Notes under the pieces: generated by a model
The model's database searches: none
The model's input: only the letters and a program-made list of their open reading frames with translations
Told to the model about the DNA's origin: nothing
DNA from: Siderastrea radians
Lineage: Eukaryota > Cnidaria > Anthozoa > Scleractinia > Rhizangiidae
Assembly: GCA_964017195.1 (NCBI GenBank)
Contig: OZ024890.1
Span: forward strand, 25,475,701-25,539,700
Reading direction: 5' to 3'
Length of the DNA: 64,000 nucleotides
Program-made: the position numbers and the translations under genes
In this document: piece by piece, positions 9,561 through 22,800 of the stretch
Layout of the letters: every line of letters begins with the position of its first letter
How positions within the stretch are numbered: position 1 is the stretch's first letter

Positions 9561-12500
9561 TATGTAGATAGATTAGCCTAACAGTGAAGCTGCTATGAAT
9601 AACCTGGTGCTCGTTTCTCAAAAAACCCGAAAACTCTTCGGGCCCAAAAATTTTGCGGGGCTATTTTCGGGCACGAAATTCTTTCGAAAAGTGTTTGTTA
9701 AGGGGGGAGACTCTTAACTACACATTTAGTGTTGTTGCTGAGGTAGTGTGTTTTGCAGCGTTTTGTGCCGCTAGTTTGGTGAAATGTATGAGGATGAACA
9801 TCGAATTTTAAAGAATCGACTTTGCGCGTGCGTAGCTAGTGCCAGTCTCTAAACGCACGTTAAAAAGAAAAATCTCTAAAACGTAGAGTTCCGATTTTTT
9901 TTTCGCAAATCGGACATAATTCAGCCTTCTTTATAAGCTGATGTAAACAATTACTGTTATTACAAAGAAAAAACTACAGTCCAAAATGTATTAATATACC
10001 ATGGTCAAGCAGTTTATCTGTGGAGGTTAGGGTTTCCAAGATATGATGATTAACCTTAGGAACTTCCTATGGTAGTTAAGAGGCCCCCCGCTTAAAAGAA
10101 AAAACCGAAATTGTTCTGAACAGCGCCGGAAATTGTTCCCGCGAATTGCCCACAATAATCCGAACTCGAAAGTCACTCTAGAACATAGCGTTATTGTTAT
10201 TATTAATTCTTTTCGAGCTTTAAACTGTACGCATGCATTAAAATATTTTTCTTATTCTTGCACCGTCTTCCTTAGTTTTTACAATGTTTCAATATCCTGT
10301 TGTGTACCTGTCAAGGCTTGTCAAATAATCTCACACTAACTGGCTGTTCGCTTGAAGGAACTGGAAACGTCGCTTATATCTACAACAGTTAAATATAACT
10401 CACTCCTAACTAAACGGGTTATCGTTTTGGCTTTTCATCGTGTTCGGATCACAAATAACACGAAATGTCACTAAATCGGAATCAGTAGCGCTGAAGCGAA
10501 CTGAGCTGTGGTCGAAAGTGGAAACTTCGTGTTAAGTTTTCGATATGTTCTTTCTCAACTGTTGGGCAATTTCTCAATTGCTCAGTGGAGTTTTCAAAAT
10601 CGGCTACTCGTCTGCTTCAGCGTTTGGTCGACTCGGTTTTCATTCGATCGGTTGCTGCAGTTTATAAAAGCTACTGACAATTTTCCAGAGCGAGAGGAGG
10701 CTATAGAGTACTCGGCCGGGTTATTAGGTGCCGTTTTTGTTTTTCTTCTGTGAAGTTGCTTCACAATTTGTTTACTCTTTTGACTCTTTCTAATCTCTGA
10801 AGAACAAATTACAAATAGAAAGGTTTTTCATCAGATGTAAGCCTTAGATACGTTTCCTTTCGATTCCCTCTAAAAGAAAACCGACCAAACGTGGCAATGA
10901 CAACGTGTACCTTAAAAATAGGAGTGATTACTTTATTTTACTGTAAAAAAAAAAAACACAGAAATACTGAAACTGTCGGTTTCGCGTTACTTGGCCTCAA
11001 CTTTGTCCTCTATACAACGTCTTTTTATGACTTTCAGAGAGGAAGATCGTGCTATCATAAAACTTATTTTATCTACTCGTGAATTGTTCTGCGTTTTTAT
11101 TCTGATCGGGTTAAACACTCTTAAATTTGAAGAAATCGGAGTGCACTTGTGGATTGTAAAAATGAAATTCTTCTTAACTTATCGGCCCCAGCTAAAATAC
11201 AGTGCATTTCAGTTGTGCAGTTGTTCGCCTAAAGATGAAAAACAACAAGGGAAACCATAAAGGCAAAAACAAAACGCGTACCGCTAAAGTTGAAGTTGAA
11301 GTGAGGTTGACATATTTTTCTTCAAAGAGTAGACTTCAGCACGACTTTCACCGGCAGCTCTTCTTGTAGCCTGCGTGCAGACGTCTACTACTTCCTTTGC
11401 TTCACGTGTGATCTGATCTTCTCACTCACGTACACATCCTTCTGATACATGTAGTCAGGCAGTGTATCAGCCCTCGTGATCGTTGTTTCTCAGCCTCACG
11501 CTCCTCTGTCGTACAGACGCGCCATACGTTTTGGCCCACTCAAGCATCATCGCGAAGCTTTACCTACACGGAGGTTCAAGTTCCACTGGAGGGATGTCGA
11601 ACAGGCCAAGGGATCGTTCAGGTAGCATAATCCACGACTTGTATAATAATACGCTGACCAACAAGTTGTTTGTTTCAACCCCTCCTTCCCGTGCTCATTA
11701 AGTCTCGAGCATACTGTAATACTGTGCTGACCTGGCTCTTGCGAGGCCGGACATTGGGAGTTTCCCGAAACTGCAATGCCGCGATAAAATGCAGCAAAAA
11801 CCGCGACACTGTGTCGGACGAATCCAGGAGCTCCTGACGAATCAGAAAATTGACGAAATACTGAAACCATGTTTACAAATGCCAGATTTTAAAATAACGC
11901 ACCGTAACTTCCAAGTTACCGAAATAAAGCTAAATTACGTAAAAAAGTGGCTGGAAACCTTAATACCGAAAACGGACGTGAATCTCCATGCCCTCCCTCC
12001 TATTAATTCAAACCGGCAGTGGTTCATTTCCTCTCATTTGCTATAATCCCAGTTCTGTTCAATGTAATAAGTGTCACAATTATGGAACTGTAGAGCGATA
12101 ACGGGATTTGATAAGTTTCGAACAATGTAACGAAATGCCGGGCAAACATTGACACTGAAATCGAAAGTAAGATCTGTTAGATCTTTCTTATCTTGCCACA
12201 GAAACGTCAGCATCCAAGTGACCCAGATCAGAAAAAATAACCTTAGTCGTGCTTTGTTTACCTGATTTCCGTCATCTTTTATCCCGTTTACTGCCCGAAA
12301 AAATCCATAATTCCTGCGTCCCGCCACGAAAATAACCAACTTCCCGCTTTCCGCCGACCCCTAACCATCCCGCATCCCGTCTTCAAATTTTCTTTACATT
12401 TTTAGATCGGTCATTATTTACAGGGAGTACCGGGTTGGATAGAACACGTACGGAGTATGGAAAAAATTTACACAAACCTGAGAGGGGTATGAATTTTTTA

Positions 12501-13039
12501 AATGAAACAAATGACGGGGTATAAAAAAGTTGCTGTCAATGAATGATAATTATGCACCCCTATCTTCTGTATATGCAAAAATATCCAGCATGTTCCAGTT
12601 GTTTTATTTTTTCGAGGAAAGTACACAAACTGTTGAGAACTGTAGACGAAGAAACCTTCAATTCTTCCCCTTATTAGAAGTCCAATTTAACAAAAGTTCT
12701 GTCACTTCATATGAGAAAAGTGTTCAGTCATCACAGCTGTCTTCCCTTCACAGCTTTTTCCCCTTCCAGGTGTGTCGACATTGTCATCCTCGACAAAACC
12801 TTGAGCGCAGAAACCCTTGTACGTCTGAGGGGTATTTAACATTTTTTCAGAGCCTCCTATACCTTTGCAATCAATGAATCACAAAAAAAAATCCGTTCTG
12901 CCTCAAGAAAAGTAAAGCATTGTAATAAGACAATGGCTTTAGACTTTGTAAAATTGACACGTCTGCTTCTTCCATCTTGATTGAATATTTGATTTTTATC
13001 TATTCGATTTTCTTGGTTTCTCCTTCTTTATCGTATTTT
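9561..13039. other. 3.5 kb without a recognisable gene
   Basis: Several ORFs of 60-115 codons occur but none resembles a known family. Two spots are slightly gene-like. At 11235 an ATG opens a lysine-rich peptide (MKNNKGNHKGKNKTRTAKVE) ending at a GTGAGG donor-like site. A bracketed segment at 11512-11620 lies between CAG and GTAGCA. I could not link them into a gene. The stretch at 12160-12530 looks repeat-derived. Confidence 0.35.
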
Positions 13040-13560
13040 GCCTGGAAGAGTTCCTGTTTATTTCCACAGAATGCAGAAATAAGATCAATCACTCTCTTGC
13101 ATACATTGCCCAGTATTCCTTCGTGACTTGCTCTTGTGTTTATTGTCGGCTGCTCTTTTACGCTTCCTAGCCTTCTCTGCTCTTGTCACTTGAAATCAAT
13201 GTTGCTTTGCAATGGCTTTGTGTGTGCCTTCAACAGCCTTCTCCAGCTCACCTTTTGCATGACTAACTTCCTTGAATACCTGGTCATGGTAATTTTTCTG
13301 TTCCGATACCCATGGTAACGATTCAGTGAAGTCTCTTGGTTTAAACAAATCTGATTTCAAAGACTGATTTTCTTGTTGAATATCATTGCACTTATTCCGC
13401 AGCCACTCAGGGTTGATTTCTTGAATGGCAGACTGACAGGAAGTATAAAATAGTCCAAGGATATGTAAATCATCTTGCCGACCTTGAAAAAGTCTCCGCA
13501 ATTAGAGAGCGACAGCGAGACGCCACAAATTTGCAGAAAAATACACGAAATGTCCATGAT
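13040..13560 (-). pseudogene. unrecognised, degenerate coiled-coil-like ORF
   Basis: The minus-strand frame 13501-13196 is charged and helix-rich (INPEWLRNKCNDIQQENQSL, then KGELEKAVEGTHKAIAKQH). Just past its stop the same strand continues with a basic stretch (EKARKRKRAADNKHKSKSRR), as if a longer protein were interrupted. I do not recognise the family. It could be a captured gene fragment or transposon-derived; it could also be chance. Confidence 0.25.
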
Positions 13561-15816
13561 TATGGCAGGAAAGATCTGGTGAAGTCAGGCGGTATTCAAA
13601 AACTCCTTGTGAAAGAACTGGATTAATACTTAAACTATCACAACTCGTCAACAATTGACAAAAAAGACTTGAAAGTGTCCGGCTACAATCGTTGCATATA
13701 TTCTAAAACAGGACATCCCTGAAAATGAACGTGACAGCGATTTCAAATAGAGCGAAAGGCAATCTAGTGAAGAGGACAATGATCCGGAGGCTGATGAAAC
13801 CATAGATCGTTCGTTAGTTTTCGCGATCCGCTTACCTTTTCCTTGTGACTGGGAAACGGTTTGGCCGTCTTACCAAACCGTCGAATAAAATTTTTTAAAA
13901 ATTTTCAAATCATCAATAATCATCAATTTATTTATACCCGGATTTTTGAAAACGGAATCACTAATTTTACTCCGCGCCCCGGGTGGACTCGCTGCCATCT
14001 TAATCCAGGGGTGTTAGGATTGGTAAAAACTTGGGTCTTTAGTTTAATCTCTACCGATTGTTATTATTCTTGCAAGTTAATCACACTGACTTAATTCTGA
14101 ACCGCTTGCTAAGCTTTTTGCACTCAAATGAACCGTCCTGTTTGCCGGAGCTGTTAGTCGTTGCCGTGTCAGTGAGTTGATAAATGTGGGGGAGGTGGGG
14201 GAGGGATGGGAGAGCAAACATGTAGGTTAGTGTTTGTATACATTCACTCCCTGAGATTGACACCCTGACTTGCAGGTGGTTTAATAATTTTGAAGAGCTG
14301 AAAATAGCTGCATAGCACTGATTCAAGACTAGATTAGCTGTTTGATGGCTACTAGATGACCGCAGGTGGTAAGAAATAGCTTGCAGAGTGTACTTTCAGG
14401 CAAAGCGAGGCATTTTCCTTAGCATGTCAGCACAACTGCAGTTTTGCAAGCTGGCCCGGTTTTCATAAAATCAGGTAGATTTATTTTTAATTTTTTTTAT
14501 AACTGAGTGTAACCGTCCGTGTAGTGTTATATATTTTGCTGGCAGGGTGTGTAGGTAAAAGTATTTGAATGAAATTTATTTAATTAGATAATTGTTACCG
14601 TAAATTTTGATTTGAACTCATCGATTTCGATTGCATGATTTACAGGGTGCAAAGTCTCATACTAGCTACACGTAGCTGACGTTGGGTAGCGATAAAATCC
14701 CACACAAATCCTCAACCCCTTAGTTACTGTGTTGATTTCCTGACCCCTCTTCCTAAATCCGATCCGTGCACACAGTAACATGCATGTCAAAACGCGATCA
14801 CCGTGTCTATTGATAACGTATGATCTGCGAGTGTTTGAGGGCCATTATGAGCGTCCGGCAAAATTCTAAGCTTCAAACGCAAAATAAAATGAATTTGAAT
14901 ATACATCATATACAAGCACCCACCTGTTCGAATTTTTAGAACCACTGGGGTATACTACTCAATAAATATGTAGTAATATTTCTCTCGAATGGCAATAAAA
15001 CATGGTAAAGCTGTACTAGTGATGGGGTCAAGATGTCTAAAGCGCGTGACAAGCCTTCGATTTTTAACTAGCTCTGTAGGTTTCTTGGTCTTGAATAATA
15101 AGTGTTCTGGCCTTCCAAAATAGGAAGCACTGTTTTAATTATTTGTTCAGTTGAGGCTGGATAAAGAAAAACACTGGAGATTATGTTGTTTCACAAATTG
15201 ATCAACATTTAATTTTCCTTCAAACAGTTTTTTGGAAACACAGTATGGTAATTTAATAACATAATTGCAATGAATGATGAACAAAACTACTCTAATCTTA
15301 CAGTGAAAGCTACTTAGATATCAGTCGGGTATCCGGTATTATGAGCGTATTGCATGTACGATTTTCAAATATTCTACCATCCCCCAGGCCGACTCTGCTT
15401 TGAACAGGCTTAGCCCTTTCTTTCGACTACAACTCTAACTTGATAGCTTTGATGGAAAAGCTGCCATCAGTCTCTAAGTATCTTCTCAGTGAAGGTGTTC
15501 TATCAACGTTGAACAAAACCAAACCTACCAAGTAACTGCCTGCAGCAGTTTACAGCTATCGAACACGTTCGTCAAAATCGACAACAAGTGCTCTTTTATT
15601 TCATATACCCCTTTACACAATGGGAACGTTTACAGATTTTCGAACTGATTTTCGTTGGCTGAACAAAACGTATCACGAACAAAGTATTTTGAAAATAGGA
15701 GCTTTTGAGCAATACTCATGCAAAAATGGTTATTCTCACTATTGATCCCCGAAAGAGTAAAAACTGATTTGTACCATCTTATACAGTTCAGCATAGTAAG
15801 GCAGCATCACAAAAAT
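13561..15816. other. no gene recognised
   Basis: AT-rich sequence with no coding region that I can support. A short acidic frame near 13725-13885 (EEDNDPEADETID) may be a further scrap of a decayed gene. Confidence 0.35.
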
Positions 15817-16086
15817 TCAGCAGAAGAGTTGTTCTCCTTTGGTTTGAATGAAGAGTAGGTTTTCACCCACAGATTCAAAAGTTAGAACTGACCACCCGTG
15901 TTTAACATAATAAACACTACCACAGGAAAGTACTGCTCCGTAGCTTTCATTTGAATGGTCACACCATATAGTTAGGATTTCATCCACAGACTCAGAAGTA
16001 AGAACACATCGCATGACCCCAGGATGAAAAGGTTCACGGAAAGAAGAACTCATAGTAAACAGCTCAACAAAAATCAATAATGTCAT
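15817..16086 (-). repeat. dispersed repeat with TCATTTGAATGG core
   Basis: Within this block the minus-strand motif TTTTGAATCTGTGGGTGAAA (about 15853-15880) has a diverged second copy (about 15970-15995). The line AGCTTTCATTTGAATGG (15942-15958) recurs near 55783-55799 beside another GTACTGC sequence. The peptide from the open frame is repeat-derived rather than a gene, in my reading. Confidence 0.45.
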
Positions 16087-16897
16087 ATACCCATATATTG
16101 CTGGTTTCTCTGAGTACTAACTACAGTATAGACTAGGACAACATACTTCTAGGGCGACGTCCTTTCAGTCGCGAAAAGTAATCATGCATATATGTCCATT
16201 ATAAGTCGCCATTTCCTAGCTTATGTTTAGGAGCCATGAAAAGTGTTGCCTCGCGATATCGGTATCTGTCTCTCAAGTCATGCCATAAAAACCGAAAAAT
16301 TCCGAATTGTTCCAAAACCGCTAAGGGAAATTCTATAAGGACAACGCCGGAAGTTGGATACAGATACACAACATTTATAAGGCCACCCCGGACTGGAGAT
16401 GAATGTCCGATGATAAGTTACAAGACGCAGCCCTTAGATTGAAGGATATTGATACACATGTATGGCAGTATATATTGCTATTAACAAAGTGCTTTTCGAT
16501 TGATCTTGAGTAAGAATAAATTCTGGCTTTTGGTTAATGGAGGCAGTTGAAACAAACTAAATGAAAATAGATCTGTAACAGTGTATTTTAAGCATGTAAA
16601 AGCTCATAAAAACAGGTCAATAAAGCGGAAAAGTTAAAGCAGATTAAGCTCGTCACCCTCGTAACTAAATCTAAGAAACTCAATCTGGCCGATGATCTCC
16701 CGCGTTTTATTTCCCGCCACACATCTTAGACAGCGAAACGTTGCTGCGTTGCTCGATGTTGTCGTCGAGTGCGTATCAGTTTTGCCGGCCACGCAACAAT
16801 AGTAATGTTGCTTCGCGTGGAAAAACTCCCTATGCCTATGTATACAGATGTTCATGTTACCGTGAAGTAAAAAGCCAGAAAATTCCTGCTGGTCACT
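16087..16897. other. putative upstream region of the first DSL gene
   Basis: No coding region is seen. Any promoter and 5' UTR for the gene that starts at 16898 should lie here. I see no convincing TATA box or other named element. Confidence 0.35.
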
Positions 16898-19800
16898 ATG
16901 TTTTGCACTGCAAACCGACGCGTTGTTCTCAATTTTGGGATTCTAGCGCTCATTTCAACATTTAAGGTAAGGCTATTAAGTCCATGCCAGCTTGTTTTCA
17001 GTTTTTGTCTAGCTTGGACGCCTTCACGCTGCTAAAAAATAGATTTACCATTAATTCTAATTCAGCATAGACTAAATCAGATCGGATACGTATCTTATAG
17101 TCAGTGTTATTGGCCAAAAGTAAGGACTATGCTATGTGGTCTTGCTCTTTTGCTAATTCAACGTACGGCAGTTGATGAAACTAAATCCAGAAAAGCGGAA
17201 AACCTCAAATTAGCCTATGACCGTTTTAATTTTCATTTCATGTTTCTCTGTGGCCCGAGGCCAATACCATCAATTCCTTTATGATCTGGTTTCAAGTCTA
17301 TTTCTGGCCGGCTTTTATCTACACATGAATGCCAGTTGCAAAGTTGAGCGAGCACAAAGTTTCGAAAAGTTCAAACTTTAAGGTCCACAAGTCCGCATAT
17401 GTTAAACACGGGCAGAGTTAGAATTGTGCAACTAACAAATAGTGAATTAATAGCCAAAGGGAACTTAGTCTAAATGATACTCAGTAAAAACAAGGGTGAA
17501 TCGTATATTTAAATATAGTGGATCCAGTAAGCAGAAACAAGTAATACAGTATTTTTAGTGAACGGTCTTTACATAACATCGAGCTTCTGATAAGCCTTCT
17601 AGGCTTCTGTGTTTAACAAATTTATTCAACATTCCATGGCAAATGCGTTGTGACTGATAAACGGATAGCGCAGGAGGAAAAGCCAGAAAAACCTGAATAT
17701 AAAAACTGTATTACACAACTAAACTGTATAACACAGGCTAAACAAACGTCATGTATAAGTACAAGATCTTAGAGTTACTTGGCTGCCTTCCTTACTATAG
17801 TCAATCGCAGAAGAGTGGTTTTAAACGAATTTTTTATTCCAAGGCTTTTCCAATATAATCTACTGGTAAGCTAAAGAGACCTTTACGCCTTTTTTGTCAC
17901 GAAAAAGGGAACTCGTAGTAAGTTAGTTTAAGCCTTGGGTATTGGTAGTTTGTCAAGAGTGATCATGTTGGTAACCGGTGTTTGGGCAATCTTAGCGGTA
18001 GTCTTCTTCAGCCAGCTTCAGAGTCGAGTGAAATGTTTAGTAACATAATGGTGATTTAGGAAATTATCGCAATTTCAATGAGATGAGTTGCTGATAAGCA
18101 GATATCCGGCGGTACAGTAATCATTCCTTTGGATAAACATTCATTACTGTGTTTATTTAAAATTATAATATTATTTTGTCAGTGGGAGTCTAAGGCTTGA
18201 CATAAATAACCGGATAAACAAGTAGAACGAGGTAATTAATAATTTGGGCTTGAGGGTGATGTTTTACGTCTTGCGCAACTGCACTTCCATCGAGTCCGTT
18301 TTCCTTTCGATTGCAATGGAGGAGAGCCTGAAGACAGTGCCTCAGTAGGAGCGTGTCATCTAGAGCAATGATTTAACCATGTTTTAAACCAAAATAAACG
18401 CTTTTTAACCGTCCTATCTGAGACTTGAATCCCCCTCCCCCCTCCCCCCCCCCCAAAAAAGGAAGCTGTCTTCTTCGCTTCTCTTTAAAGCATAAGGCAT
18501 GTACAGGGGAATGGAGCTAAAAAGTAGTGACTGTTAGTTGCTTTAATGCGGTGGATATCGTATAGGTGGAATTTGTTAAGCTATGCCGGCATGTTCGTCA
18601 GCGAATAGGCTTTACTGTTTTTATCTATGGTAAGTATTTCCTTAATCATCTGTCTCTAAACATCAAAATAACGAAGATAAGACACCGTAGTACCTCCTTT
18701 GTTTTCATTTTGTTGCTGATTATACTCATCTATTTGATCATTCTGGTGATACTTAGATTACCGGTTATCATCAACATTGCAAACACTGATGTGTATACAA
18801 TATATACCAGTGAATTAAATCAGCAAAAAAATGTGTTCGTTGTGCCCAATGAACTGCTAGTTCGTTCTTAAATTGCTTTTTAAAAAAACCTGTATGGTAA
18901 CGTAGCATTAAAAAAACCAACCTTACTCTGAGAGAAAACAAACAACGACAACAACAACGTAAAAGTGCATGGGCAACTTTTCAGAGTCTGTCACGTCGAA
19001 TTACTCTTTGACTCTTGGGACCATATCCGTACGTGAGTTTATCGGTCTATGTATGGCCGGAATATTTCAGTAGAGGATGGGTACAATTACAACAGAAGTT
19101 AAATAATCATTCGCCCGCGACAGTTTCCCTTTCTCACAGACTCCTCCTTATACTTGTGTTTCTTTAACTCAATAGAAACACGAAAATGTTTTTCTGTTTC
19201 TTGACAAAAAAAAAATTATCAATGCCTCACGTTTCTTGTCCGTTTATACTTTTTTTAGAAAACCTTTGGATCAGGTAAAGTGACTGTTCAACTAGCGGAC
19301 TTCCGCAACAGCCAATCACGGGTATACGACGGGGGTTGCTGTGACAACGTTAACTGGTGCATTAACGAATGTGACAATTACTTCCGGTTGTGTTTCGCGA
19401 AGACCTCCTCCGCCGACAAGTGCTCGCTGTGGAGTGGCTGGACCACAGTGCTTGGCGATGACAGTTTCTCCTTTCCTAAAGCTGGTGGTAGTCTTGGGAA
19501 TGGAATCATGAATCCTTTAACATTCAGCTTTACACGCTGGGAGGTATTTACCCTTTTAAGCACTGACATAAAAATGACATTTCTTATGGAACTAGTGAGG
19601 AGAATTTGTCTAAATATCAAGACATCTTATCCTTCTTGATCACTTTCTTTATCCTCATCACTTGATATTAATGTTTGAACAAGTATTAATAATGTAAAGA
19701 GAAATCTCATTTTCGTCACTGTTAGGGCTCAAAGGGTTAAAAGAAGCACACAGAAACAGGTGAAAAGACTTTGAGTACACTGTATCGCCAAACAAGTATT

Positions 19801-22800
19801 GTCTTTGTTAAAATTTGCTAAAGCACAGGAAACGTTTCCTAGTATCATTATCTAATTGTTATGAACTCTAGAAGCTCTCCAAGAACAAGACTTTAATTGC
19901 ATTCTTGAACAGTTATATAATATACAAAAGTCCTCCGTCACCAGTTTTGAATGACCGTGTCGATCTATGTTACAATTATATCAACATTGTGGAGGAGAAG
20001 GAGACATGTCTGGGCAAATGCGGAAAAGTTTTGCACAATGATTAAAGCTACATTCTCCTGATCCTTTGTTCAGCCTCTTTGACCAGTGTAACGGTTTTAA
20101 AGCCAGCTTTCTGGTGACCTTTTCCCTCTGACAACATAGTTTAGAAGTTCACACGGCAAATTAAATTAGAAACAAAAATACCCTAACGGTTTTCCCTGTT
20201 TTTCACTTTCAGCCAATTCTTTTCAGCGTTGAAGTTTGGGACGAGGATTCCGGATCTGCAAACGATTTAGTGGATCGTTACTCGTTATCCATTCAAACCA
20301 CCCCTTCGCCCACACGTGCTTTAACAGCCGCCCGACGGCATAAAATGTCAGGAAAAGGATACTCATATTTAAACGTCGATGTGAAAGTGTTCTGTGATGC
20401 AAACTACTTCATTCCAGACTGTTCGACTTACTGCGCCCCACGAAATGACGACTCTGGACATTACACTTGTGACTTCACACGAGGTCAGAAGGTGTGTCTG
20501 TCTGGATGGTATGGCAGCAACTGCCTCACTTACTGTATGCCGAGGAATGACTCTTTAGGACATTATGGCTGTGACTCAAATGGACAAATTAAATGTCTGA
20601 ATAACTGGTACGGGAAGGACTGCGTGCTTTATTGTAAGCCTTCAAATGGTCTTTTGGGCCATTACAGTTGTGATGTAAACGGGACAAAAAAGTGTTTGTC
20701 TGGGTGGTACGGTAAGGACTGTCTAACTTACTGTGTGTCCAGAAACGACTCTTTGGGACATTACACTTGCGATGTAAAGGGACGAAGGAAGTGTCTGAAA
20801 TACTGGTATGGTCTACACTGCTTGGTCTATTGTAAGCCCAGAAATGACTCTTTTGGGCATTATACTTGCAACAGCACTGGAAATATCGTTTGCCTGGAGG
20901 GTTGGAGATGGCAAAAATGCACTGAAAGTGAGTTAGCGGGTGGTTCTTCCACTATGACTAGCACTACGGGACTTCAACATGAGATGTCTTTGTCTAGAAT
21001 ATTTTCACAGCCGAGCACATCCAGTCGAGAGATTCCCTCAACCCTCGATAGAGGCACAGGATTTCAAAACCAAACATCTACAAATCACGTTTTTTCTCAA
21101 CCGAGTGCTTCCAGTCTAACGACAATTGCAACTACTTTTATGCCAACGACCTTTGCTACATCCCTTCACGCAAAAGATAAAGAGCCTGCAGTGAAAATAA
21201 CTATGACGACGAGGGTGACGACCTCTTCGACACTTGATAGCACATTAGTACAAGTTACATCACAATCGCAGGCTTTTCGTCCAAAGGCAAGTGGGCAGAC
21301 TCTAGTGCCAACGCCCTCTGTTGGACTTGTTCACACCAAAGATAAAGAGCTTTCAGTAAAACCAACAAAAACGACGAGAGTGACGACCTCTTCAACAATT
21401 AATAGCACATTAGGTCAAGTTCTATCCCAATCACAGGCTTCCGGTCAAAAGACAAACGGACCCACTCTGATGCCAACGCCCTCTGTTGAATCTGCTCACA
21501 CCAAAGACAAAGAGCTCACAACAAAACCAACAATGGTGACGAGAGAGATGACCCCTTCAACACTTGATAGCACTTTAGGTCAAGTTACATTCAAAACGCA
21601 AAATTCTGTTCCAAGTACAAGTGTACCCATTCTAGTGCCAACGCCCCCTACTAAATGCACTTGTTCTAACGATAAAGAGTTAACAGTACAATCAAGTAAA
21701 ATGACGAGAGTGGTGACTCCTTCAACACCTCATAGCGCCATAGGACAATTTCCAAGCCAAACGCGGGCTTCTAGTCCAAAGGCAGGTGAACACACTTTGG
21801 TACCAACGCCCTCTATTAAATCTATTTATTCAAATGATAAAGAATTCGAAGTTACAGTTCAAGTAACTGAGACGACGAGGGCATCGATCCCCTCAACAGT
21901 GATGTTGATGTCAACTCCCTCTGCTATACCCCTTTGTACTCAGGGAGATGACGAGGTGACATCCGATCCAACCTTCAAACCTGAAGAAACATCTGGCATT
22001 CTGGTGATTTCAGTGGAATTCCAGGAAAAGGCAGATAACGAACTGGTAAGTTTTTCTTGATTCTTGACACTCAAAGAAACACAGCAATTTTACTAACAGA
22101 TGTCAATCACAGTAACCCAATGCCTTTCGTTTTAAAAGGCTACTCGCTTGCCCTAATCTCACAAGCAATAAAAAATGAATACCGGTATACTCAACATATA
22201 CGCTACATTCCTTTGTCCATTCTAGATCTTTACTAATCAATGTAGAAAATTGTTCTTGCTTTTTTGCAGGGGATTCCTCGGGTAATACGCACGATCAAGA
22301 CTGTCTTAGCGGAACAACTAAACAAATTGTGCATCCAAGAAATGGAGGCATGTAATGTAACTGAGGAAGACAAGCACAGGTAAATAAGGAACTATTCATT
22401 CAAATATCTCTTTTTCTGTTGCTGGGAGGACAACGAAGGAAATCAAGCACCGCTTAGTGCGAAACCCAATCGTCATGCAATTGCAACTAGCCCGATGGAC
22501 CTCTCTCGTAAACTGATTCTATGATGGTCATGGAAACACCTCGCCAATCGAACGTTCGCTCACATCTACAATACAGCATCAGTGTGAAATAATGAGGGAA
22601 GTAATGATAAGTAATAATAAACTTAAATTAACAAAGAATTCCAACATTTACCTCTAATTACATCGAGGCTGTACTGAAATCTTAACAGTAGCGTTTAATT
22701 CCATATTTACTCTGCATCTATTGCTTTCTACTTTATAGTGTATGGTTTTGTCCTCGGGATGTAAATGTCCAACTTGATGACCTCACGGAAAAAGGCGTGT

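Noticed and set aside
18566..18871. Hydrophobic ORF (FVFILLLIILIYLIILVIL) before the first DSL gene
   Set aside because: Its GGTAAGT site gives the wrong phase for the MNNL exon. The exon at 16898-16966 has a better signal peptide and matching phase. AT-rich DNA easily gives hydrophobic frames.
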